The translations under genes and the position numbers were made by a program. This document shows, piece after piece, positions 54,372 to 62,228 of a DNA stretch of 64,000 nucleotides. Below the pieces are notes generated by a model. The model saw only the letters and a list, made by a program, of their open reading frames with translations. It ran no database searches and was not told where the DNA came from. Location of the stretch: NCBI GenBank assembly GCA_963705525.1, contig CAVPJW010000003.1:372001-436000 (forward strand). The letters are read 5' to 3'. Within the stretch, counting starts at the first letter, position 1, and each line of letters starts with the position of its first letter. Source of the DNA: CAVPJW01 sp963705525 (GTDB lineage: Bacteria; Acidobacteriota; Vicinamibacteria; Vicinamibacterales; CAVPJW01).

Positions 54372-55549
54372 CTGCACGGTGGCTGCGCGTCTCGCTCGTT
54401 CTTCTCGCCGCTGCCGTCGTCGCAGCTGCCGGCTACGTGGCCTTCAAACAGGAACGGCTCCGTGCGGCGACGGCTGTGGCCACAGCGGCGCTCGATGCCC
54501 GGACGCGCGAGCTGATGGGCAAGCTGGACGACGTGCGAGCGTCGCAGCAGAGTTACGTGGCAGCCGGACAGAACGCGGACTTCTGGACGGCGCGGGCCGA
54601 CCGCGACATGGCGACGCTCGACACCCAGCTGAAGGCGCTCAATGAGAGCGCCTCGTCAGCCGCCGCCCAGAGCGCGCTCGACACAGCGGCAACGACGTTC
54701 GAGCGCCTGCGGAAGACGGACGGCCGTGCGCGTGGCTACCTCGATCAGAACCAGCGGCTGATGGCCTCCGATGTCATCTTCACCGAGGGAATCGACGGCG
54801 GGCGAGCACTGGCGGCCGCCGTGGAGGACGCACGGGCGGCCGAAGCTGATCGTCTGGTGGGCGAAGAGGAAGCCGCCCGTCGCACGGAGATCTGGGCCGC
54901 CGTCAGTGCGATCGCGGCGTGTCTCGTCGCGATGCTGATCCTGCTCCCGCTGCCTGGCCGGTCGTCAGCCGCAGTGGCCGAGGCGAGCGCCGAGTCATCG
55001 GCATCGGAAGGCACGTCCGAGCTCTACCTGACCGAACAACCACGAGCCGCCGCGCTGCGGGAACGGCCCGCAGCCGCGCCGGACCTGTCCAGAATGGCCG
55101 CGTTGTGCACGGAGTTCGGCCGGGTCGGGGAAACCGGAGAACTGGCCGGCCTGCTCGATCAAGCCCGCGACATGCTGAACGCGTCGGGTCTGATCGTCTG
55201 GCTCGCGGATTCTCTCTCCGGAACCCTGCGACCCACCTTGAGCTCCGGATATGGTCGAGACCAGCTGTCGCGCATCGGCGGGATTTCGTACGATGCGCAG
55301 AACGCAACCGCCGCAGCCTATCGCCGCCAGCAGGCCGAAACCATCCAGGCCTCCGATGCCGCAAATGCCGCGATCGTCGTGCCCATCCTCGCGCCAAGCG
55401 GCTGCCTGGGCGTGCTGACGCTCGAGCTCAACCCCAGCGTAGCCGCCACGGATCCGCTTCGTTCAACGGCGTCGATCGTGGCATCGCAGCTCGCCGGTCT
55501 CGTTGGCCCGGTGCCCAGCGCTCCAGACATCGCTCAAGCGCAGAGCTGA
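54368..55549 (+). CDS. Membrane sensor with C-terminal GAF domain
   Basis: A 393-residue protein: one transmembrane helix (about 5-25), an Ala-rich helical extracytoplasmic region (about 27-172), a second helix (about 175-196), and a cytosolic part. The latter holds a Ser/Ala/Glu linker and a GAF-like domain (about 245-385; DMLNASGLIVWLADSLSG, then IVVPILAPSGCLGVLTLEL). There is no kinase, cyclase or DNA-binding output domain, so its signal must reach a partner. It is coupled to the flippase-like gene and may sense envelope state. Confidence 0.8.
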   Translation: MTARWLRVSLVLLAAAVVAAAGYVAFKQERLRAATAVATAALDARTRELMGKLDDVRASQQSYVAAGQNADFWTARADRDMATLDTQLKALNESASSAAAQSALDTAATTFERLRKTDGRARGYLDQNQRLMASDVIFTEGIDGGRALAAAVEDARAAEADRLVGEEEAARRTEIWAAVSAIAACLVAMLILLPLPGRSSAAVAEASAESSASEGTSELYLTEQPRAAALRERPAAAPDLSRMAALCTEFGRVGETGELAGLLDQARDMLNASGLIVWLADSLSGTLRPTLSSGYGRDQLSRIGGISYDAQNATAAAYRRQQAETIQASDAANAAIVVPILAPSGCLGVLTLELNPSVAATDPLRSTASIVASQLAGLVGPVPSAPDIAQAQS

Positions 55550-55568
55550 CACGTCGCACCTCGCGCGA

Positions 55569-56435
55569 TTACAACACGCGATTCAGGTGTACCCGCCGCC
55601 CGCGTCCTGGCTCGCCGCTCAGAGTAGCCTTGAGCGTCATCGGCATCTTGTCGCGAACAATGCCGATGGTCACTTCCGTTCCGTCATCTACGTCGCGGAG
55701 AGCGTCCAGGACATCCTCGCGATCGCTGACCGATCGCTGATTGATGGCAGTGAGAACGTCTCCGGCTTTCAAGCCAGCCTTGGCCGCCGGCGAGTCGTCT
55801 TCCTGCACGCTGGACACCAGAAGGCCCTCCTTGACGCCAAAGTACTGAGCGAGCTGCGGCGTCAGCTCCTCGACCGTGATGCCGAGACGAGCGCGGCCTC
55901 CGAAGATCGGACCGAGAGACCTTTCGACATCGAAGTTGAGGTCAGGAAGGCGTTCGAGTCGACCGAAGGGTCTCTCGAAGGCTTCCTCCGACCAACGGCC
56001 GGGTCGCCGATCGCGCGGGGTGACGGTCAGCTCGACTCGGCCTCCATCGCGCATGACAACGGCCTTCACACCCCGTTCGGCCGGCGTCTCGCGAACGAGA
56101 CGCGTCAACTGCGCCGCGCTTCTGACCCGCTCGCCGTCGAACTCAACGATCAGATCTCCCGCCTTCAGGCCAGCCGCCGCGGCTGGACTCTCGGGCCGAA
56201 CGTCGTCCACGACCGCTCCACCTTGCGTTGACAGCTTGGCCCGATCGAGGTCGGCCTGCGCGGCATCGCGCACGGACGCCCCGATTTCGCTCCTCGCTCC
56301 ATCGAGGAAGGCGAAGGCTCGGCGGGCTTCGCCGTGCTGGCGAACCGTGGCCCGAACGACCGGGGCCACCGCCACCGCCCCGGCCAGAACACAGACTCCC
56401 AGAACGCTCAATCCCACAACACGAGATACTTTCAT
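55569..56435 (-). CDS. Exported protein with two PDZ domains
   Basis: A 288-residue protein with a signal anchor (VVGLSVLGVCVLAGAVAVAP) and two PDZ domains, at about 65-145 (VRPESPAAAAGLKAGDLIVEF) and about 180-270 (EDDSPAAKAGLKAGDVLTAI). PDZ domains of this kind sit on DegP-type proteases, but no protease domain is present. It may be an adaptor that presents C-termini to an envelope protease. ATG 56435 follows GGGAGGG. The 288-bp gap to glnA holds no gene. Confidence 0.88.
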   Translation of the reverse strand: MKVSRVVGLSVLGVCVLAGAVAVAPVVRATVRQHGEARRAFAFLDGARSEIGASVRDAAQADLDRAKLSTQGGAVVDDVRPESPAAAAGLKAGDLIVEFDGERVRSAAQLTRLVRETPAERGVKAVVMRDGGRVELTVTPRDRRPGRWSEEAFERPFGRLERLPDLNFDVERSLGPIFGGRARLGITVEELTPQLAQYFGVKEGLLVSSVQEDDSPAAKAGLKAGDVLTAINQRSVSDREDVLDALRDVDDGTEVTIGIVRDKMPMTLKATLSGEPGRGRRVHLNRVL

Positions 56436-56647
56436 CTCAAGCCCTCCCGACACTGGGCCGGACGCTCCAGGCTCGCGCAGACGGCCCAGGCTGTTCAAAA
56501 GGATCAGACGTTGCCTCGTTCGAAACGGCCGGAGTGCACGGCCGCCGATAGGCGCGGGGTCACATGCACCGAATCCGTCTCGCCAGGCCGCAAGTCTCGT
56601 TCAACTCTGCAGAGTGCCGGGCTGACTGTGTACGACTCGCACGAATC

Positions 56648-56678
56648 TTGGAGCGCCTGTTCCAGAAAGTGCTACGCT
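56648..56678 (+). promoter_or_regulatory. Possible glnA promoter
   Basis: TTGGAG (56648-56653) and TACGCT (56673-56678) are 19 bp apart, 46 bp before the glnA start. It is a weak sigma-70-like match. I saw no GlnR or sigma-54 site. Confidence 0.3.
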
Positions 56679-56723
56679 GGCCTCGCCTGCCCTCAAAAGG
56701 CTGGGCCAAAGAGAGGGTCGCCG

Positions 56724-58091
56724 ATGAAAAAGAAGAACGCCGGGCCGTCGTCCTCCGAATCGGGCGTGGAAGTCAGGCAGGAGATTCTCGACCATGCTGA
56801 GCGCGAGAAGGTGAAGTTCATGCGCCTGCAGTTCACCGACATTCTGGGCACCATCAAGAACGTGGAGATCCCGGACCGTCAGTTCGCCGAAGCGCTCGAC
56901 GGCCAGATCATGTTCGATGGGTCCTCGATCGAAGGGTTCGTCCGGATCGAAGAGTCCGACATGTACCTCAAGCCGGATCCGAGCACATTCCGCGTGTTTC
57001 CCTGGGCGAACGAGTCGGGTGAGAAAGTCGCGCGCATGATCTGTGACATCTACACGCCGGACGGCGAACCGTTTTCAGGATGCCCGCGCACGGCGCTCAA
57101 ACGCGTGATCGGCATGGCCGCCGAGAAAGGCCTCCTGATGAACGCCGGACCCGAAGCGGAGTTCTTCCTTTTTCAGACCGAGAACGGTGCGCCGACGACT
57201 GAGACGCACGACGCCGGCAGCTATTTCGACTTGACGCCCGTCGACCTCGGCGAGGACGTGCGACGGGAAATCGTCCGGGTGCTGGAAGCGATGGGGTTTC
57301 ATGTCGAAGCCGCGCACCACGAAGTGGCGGCGGGCCAGCACGAGATCGACTTCCGCTACGACGATGTGCTGACGACCGCCGACAACATCTCGACGTTTCG
57401 ATTCGTCGTCAAGAACGTGGCGATTCGGCATGGGTTGCACGCGACCTTCATGCCCAAGCCCATCTTCGGCATCAACGGATCGGGGATGCACACGCACCAG
57501 TCGCTCTTCTCGGGGGGAGTCAACATGTTCTTCGAAGAGCGGCGAGAGTGGCAGCTGAGCGAGATGTGCCTGAACTACATCGGGGGCATCCTTCGTCACG
57601 CGAAGGGCTTCTGCGCGGTCACCAATCCCCTCGTCAATTCCTACAAGCGGCTCGTTCCGGGCTACGAGGCGCCAACGAACATCGCGTGGTCGGAGAAGAA
57701 CCGGAGTCCGCTTGTGCGAGTGCCGGCGGCGCGCGGCAACGCCACACGCATCGAGCTGCGCATGCCCGACCCGTCGTGCAATCCATACCTGGCCCTGGCG
57801 GTGATGCTCCGCTCAGGACTCGACGGGATCGATCAGAAAATCGACCCGGGGCCGCCCATCAACAAGAACATTTACAAGATGAGTCATCGGGAACGCCGGC
57901 ACCTGCGCATCGACGAGCTGCCTGGCAATCTCACCGAGGCCCTGGACGAGCTGGAGAAAGACGATCTCATCCGCGACACGCTGGGCGAGCACATCTTTCA
58001 GCACTTCCTCGAAGCCAAGCGCGAAGAATGGCACGACTACATCAAGCACGTGTCTCCGTGGGAAGTCGAACGGTATCTGAGCATGTACTAA
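56724..58091 (+). CDS. glnA: Type I glutamine synthetase
   Basis: A 455-residue enzyme that makes glutamine from glutamate, ammonia and ATP. It has FDGSSIEGFVRIEESD, the catalytic metal Glu in NAGPEAEFFLF, NGSGMHTHQSLF, and the ATP-site KNRSPLVRVPA. Length and the segment around NKNIYKMSHRERR fit the alpha subgroup as in Bacillus, which is not controlled by adenylylation; no adenylyltransferase site is obvious. ATG 56724 follows GAGAGGG; an open frame upstream has no homology. The gene stands alone; no PII gene is nearby. Confidence 0.95.
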   Translation: MKKKNAGPSSSESGVEVRQEILDHAEREKVKFMRLQFTDILGTIKNVEIPDRQFAEALDGQIMFDGSSIEGFVRIEESDMYLKPDPSTFRVFPWANESGEKVARMICDIYTPDGEPFSGCPRTALKRVIGMAAEKGLLMNAGPEAEFFLFQTENGAPTTETHDAGSYFDLTPVDLGEDVRREIVRVLEAMGFHVEAAHHEVAAGQHEIDFRYDDVLTTADNISTFRFVVKNVAIRHGLHATFMPKPIFGINGSGMHTHQSLFSGGVNMFFEERREWQLSEMCLNYIGGILRHAKGFCAVTNPLVNSYKRLVPGYEAPTNIAWSEKNRSPLVRVPAARGNATRIELRMPDPSCNPYLALAVMLRSGLDGIDQKIDPGPPINKNIYKMSHRERRHLRIDELPGNLTEALDELEKDDLIRDTLGEHIFQHFLEAKREEWHDYIKHVSPWEVERYLSMY

Positions 58092-58093
58092 GC

Positions 58094-58170
58094 GGGCTTC
58101 GGGCTCCCGGCTGCGGACTACAGGCTTCAGGCTACGGACCACGGCTTCAGGCTACGGGCGCAGGGCTTCA
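58094..58170. repeat. Eleven-copy heptamer tandem array
   Basis: Eleven contiguous 7-bp units of consensus near GGCTTCG/AGGCTAC run without interruption, with a one-base slip in phase of the unit after 58142. Unlike most other arrays it has no complementary partner array. It begins three bases after the glnA stop. The unit matches that of the array at 31862. Confidence 0.85.
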
Positions 58171-58181
58171 GCACCCTCAGA

Positions 58182-58244
58182 CGTAGCGCAGACCTTCCGC
58201 TCCGGGATGGAGCAGATCAGACCGTAGCCCAGACCTTTAGGTCT
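58182..58244. repeat. 15-bp direct repeat and small hairpin
   Basis: CGTAGCGCAGACCTT (58182-58196) recurs as CGTAGCCCAGACCTT (58223-58237), and the second copy runs into AGGTCT to form the hairpin AGACCT-TT-AGGTCT (58231-58244). The rest of the gap, 58245-58562, is free of recognisable genes; a plus-strand open frame there has no family features. Confidence 0.6.
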
Positions 58245-58562
58245 TGGATTCTGGGGGACAGCGTGCTGTCGTCCGGACAGGACGATTCGATCTCGCGACC
58301 TTCAGGAACAGGCCCGAAATCACCGCGTTTCGATCGGCACGCCTTTTGATGCCTGGTGTTGTCAGGTCGCGCCGGATCAGCGGGATGCGTAACCTTCAGG
58401 CAGGCGCTGGCACCGCCGCATTCCGTGTGCAGGGCTCACGATTCGCGCGCGACCGATTATTTTTCGTGCGGCCGATCTGCCCTCGCCGCGCGACGAGTAC
58501 GGTACGGCGCCTTTCATTATTCTTCCTCATCCCGGGCGTACTCTCCGCGCGGTCTTTTCCCA

Positions 58563-59469
58563 TCACCGATCGATCAGCCGTCCTGTGCTCGACGCCACGC
58601 CGAGGCGACTGAAGTACTCGTAGGCCGCGCGCGACATCTCTTCGATGGCCCGCTCCCCGTCTTCGTCGCGCTGCAACAGGGTCGTCATCACGGCCAGAAT
58701 GTAAGGGCGGTTCTTCGCGAGGACGACGGCGCCTTCGGCTCGCACTCCTTCGAGTTCCCCTGACTTGCTCGCCACGTCCACACCCGGAGCGACACCACGC
58801 GCGATCGCGCTCGTCTTGGGTTTCTTGAGGATGCCGAATGCCTCGGTCTGCGCTCCGGTCGATAGTCCCCGGCCCCGATAGAACACCTCGAACAGCTTCA
58901 CGAGATCGGCCGGGGTCGTCGTGTTTTCCAGACCTTTCCGCGCCGCGTCGGTATCCATCATGTGCCGGCGCAGCTTCGTCTGGCTCACGCCAAGGCTCTG
59001 GACGGTCCGATTGACGGCGTCCATGCCAAGTCGATCGATCAGCACGTTCGTTGCGGTGTTGTCGCTCACGAGAATCATCAGTGTCGCGTAGTCACGCAGG
59101 GACAGCACGGGCGTGCCGAGCTCCTTCAACACGCCGCTGCCGCCGACGACTCGCTTCGGATCGAGCGGCAACGTTTCGTCGAGCTTGAGGCTTCCGTCAT
59201 CTGACCGGCGGTAAAGCTCGTAGAGGATGCCCAGCTTGATCGTCGACGCCGCAGGAAATTCCGTCTGTTCGAGCAGCTCGATCGTGTCGCCAGACGTCAG
59301 ATCCAGGACTGAGTAGCCGACCGTGCCGTCAACGTGGCGGGCAATTTCTGTCAGTGGTCTGCAAATTTCTCCTTGAGTTGTGACTGGACGCGAACTGTCG
59401 ATTGCGCCCTTGCCGTCGACGCCGAGCGCTGCGACAAGGACCGACGTTAAGCAGAGTCTTGCTTCGCAA
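58563..59469 (-). CDS. Class A beta-lactamase-like serine hydrolase, start unclear
   Basis: The protein has the class A fold signature: the nucleophile in AASTIKLGILYEL (S-x-x-K), SDN in ILVSDNTATNVL, a Glu-containing loop before TTTPADL, and KSG in VASKSGELEGV. It could be a beta-lactamase or another serine hydrolase; relatives without antibiotic links are common. No ATG, GTG or TTG lies between the upstream kinase stop (TAG 59519-59517) and TTG 59171, which is past the nucleophile. A hydrophobic signal-like stretch (LCLTSVLVAALGVDG) lies in this frame. A TTG at 59469 in another frame with one missing base would give a full start. Confidence 0.75.
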
Positions 59470-59516
59470 TTGGTCGGCCCGCGAACACCGGGATCGGCAG
59501 TGCACTCCGCGTCACG

Positions 59517-62190
59517 CTACTTGAATGTCGCGAGCCAGATATCGGCCTGCTCATTGATGCTGGTGAAATAGATCGTGCGGTTGTCAGACGACAACGCAAC
59601 CCCGTCGAAGGTATCCGGGGAATGGACATGAGTTCGTGAGTCGCTGTTTGTCCGGTATCGGTAACGAAAGAGGTGTCCACCGTCGGAGGACAGTACCCGT
59701 CGGCTGTCGTTCAACCAGGCTTGTGCTTGTGCATTCCCGGAGGCCAAGAGTCTCGTGAATCGTTTGGATGCGAACGAAAACAGAAAGATACCGCGATTTG
59801 CATCACCCAATATGTGCGAGCCATCCGGAGACCACTTCTGGGGGAAAACATATTCCCGGGTTCGATGGCTCTCGAGAACTGTTGTGGGGTCTGAGCCGTC
59901 CATGGCTTGTCGGGCTCGAATATGAACCAGTTGTCCCTGATCGGCAACCATGCCTTGATAGACCATGCGCGATCCGTCCGGAGACCACTCCGGGGAAGCT
60001 ACGCCATCGGGTGCGAACGTCAGCTGGCGAAGCTGGCTGCCATCCGGCCTGATTGTCCAGATTTGATTGTTGCCGCTTCGGTTCGAGAAAAATCCGATAA
60101 CTTGGCCGTCGGGCGACCATGTTGGAAACCGATCATTGAAGGCGTCGTTGGTTAACTGTCTCTCGCCCGTACCATCCGATCGACTCACCACGAGATCCGA
60201 CTGGTTCGCGACCGATGTGAACACCAGCCACTTGCCGTCGGGCGACACTGCTACCTGTTCGAGAAATCGCGACCCGCCCAGAACTGAGGTGGGAGCTCCG
60301 GCGCGGCCAGAATCGGGATCGAAGGAGGCTCTTCTGAATGCCGGCCGTGCGGCTGAGCGACGCGTATGCCAGGTGCCGGCCATCTGCAGCAATGCTCAGA
60401 TGTCCGACGGACGCAGACGGTGCCGTGATCGCCTCGGGTTGTCCGAGAGCCCGCCCGGAATCCTCATCCACCTCCAGGCGCCACACATTCATGCTACCGC
60501 CGCGATTGCTGCAAAAATACAGATAGCGCCCATCCGGGGACCACACTGGATTCCAATCCACGGCGCGATCTGAGGTGACTGCCTGCGCCTCGCCGCCCTC
60601 GGCCGGGATCGTGTAGATATCTCGCTGGCCCTGAAGACCGTCCCTCTTCCGGCGACTGTCCAGTACGCGATCCTCTTGCCGTGCGGCGACCAGCTCGGTT
60701 GAACCGCGCTCTCATCCTGAGCAGAGATCTGATGTTGCTCACCCGAAGCCAGCGCGACAACTCTGAGACTGGAGTTCGATTGGCCGAAGACTCCAGGGAC
60801 AGCCGTGCCATACACCAGCCGCGTTCCGTCAGGCGACCAGGCCGGTGTGTATCCGTTGTCGGTGATTCGGCGGATGGATTCGCCCGTGCGGCCCATCACG
60901 AAGATGCCGCCGCCTTGCCGCTCGGATCGAAATGCGATGCTCTCGCCATCGGGCGAGAACGCCGGCTGCGTGTCGTCGTCCGGCGAGTCCGGGGTGAGGT
61001 TGATCGCGTTCTGCCCGCCGACACTCTGCAAGTAGATGTCCGAATTGCCCGTTTGGTTTCCGTCGTAGACGATCCACTTGCCGTCGGGCGAAAGGCTTGG
61101 AAACTGTTCGCGTCCCTGCTGGCGAGTCAGCTGGGTAAAGGTGCGTGCACCCATTGGCTGAGTGGTGTTTTCAGATTGTCGACCGCGGACCCAGACATAC
61201 GCCGCTGCCGACGCAATGCCAACGAGAACGGCGGCGACCGCGAGCACCCCGGCACGGGTCGACGTCGAGGATCGCGCCGGTGGGGTGGGCGCGCGAGGTG
61301 GGAGCAGCGCGCCTGAATCCAGATCCTGCTTCAGGTCCTCGAGCTCATTGCGCAGGTCCGCCGCTGTCTGGTAGCGGCGCGACGGGTCCTTCATCAGGCA
61401 GCGCCGGATGATTCTCCCAAATTCGGATGGCAGCGCTGCATTGAGCTCGGTGACCGACGTCGGCGTGTCCCTGATGATCGACGACAGCAGGGACACGTTG
61501 GCTGTCGCCCTTGAATGGCCGCTGCCCCGTCGCCATCTCGTACAGAATCACGCCGAGCGAAAAGAGATCGGTCCGGGCGTCGATGAGGCTTCCCTGCGGC
61601 CTGCTCCGGCGACATGTAGGCGACCGTCCCCAGGATGTGGCCCTTCAGTCGTGAGCGGCTCGGCCGCTATCGTCGTCGCACGATCGGTGGGGGTCTCGGC
61701 CACCTTGGCCAGCCCGAAGTCGAGCACCTTGATGCGCGTGTGGGCGGCTGTCGCCGACCATGACGTTGGCAGGCTTGAGATCGCGATGCGTGATGCCCTT
61801 TTCGTGAGCGGCGGCCACGGCGTCAGCCAGAGGAATGGCAACGTTCAGGAGCTCACCGACGGGCAAGCCAGTCGTTGGGAATGAGCGCGGCGAGGGAACG
61901 CCCTTCGACGAGCTCCATCGTGAGAAAGTTCACACCGTTCGAGTGTTCAACGGAGTGAATGGTGACGATGTTCGGGTGGTTCAACGCGGCGGCCGCGCGC
62001 GCTTCCAGCTCGAAACGGCGAAGGCGTTCCGCGTCACTCGGAAAGACTTGTCGGGGAGGACCTTGATGGCCACGTCCCGGCCGAGTTTGGGATCGTGAGC
62101 CCGGTACACCTCGCCCATTCCACCGCGGCCCAGCAGCGATTTGATTTCATAAGGGCCGAGTCGATCGCCGGCAGAAAGAGCCATACGCAT
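59517..62190 (-). CDS. Ser/Thr protein kinase with TolB-like propeller, many frameshifts
   Basis: Pieces in several frames assemble into one roughly 890-residue kinase: N-terminal catalytic domain (LGRGGMGEVYRA, VAIK, HRDLKPANV, KVLDFGLAK, YMSPEQAAG), a transmembrane helix (VLAVAAVLVGIASAAAYVW) and a WD40/TolB-like propeller with repeated SPDG blades (e.g. FPSLSPDGKWIVY). All active-site residues are present across frames. Breaks occur near 62040, 61870, 61745, 61641, 61588, 61502, 60645 and 60335, mostly single extra bases. Such kinases are a hallmark of Acidobacteriota. The annotated coordinates span the whole gene. As written it cannot be translated through. Confidence 0.82.
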
Positions 62191-62228
62191 TCAACGAGTC
62201 ACGTCGATCGCTTCGTCACACAGGCGCG

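Noticed and set aside
58201..58330. tRNA-like sequence in the glnA downstream gap
   Set aside because: No cloverleaf can be drawn; only a loose resemblance to a T-arm.
58244..58612. 122-codon plus-strand open frame downstream of glnA
   Set aside because: No ribosome-binding site, low-complexity Arg/Ser composition, and it overlaps the hydrolase on the other strand.
59517..59519. TAG readthrough joining kinase and hydrolase
   Set aside because: In-frame continuation has a one-in-three chance, and this patch is full of indels; no readthrough context is visible.
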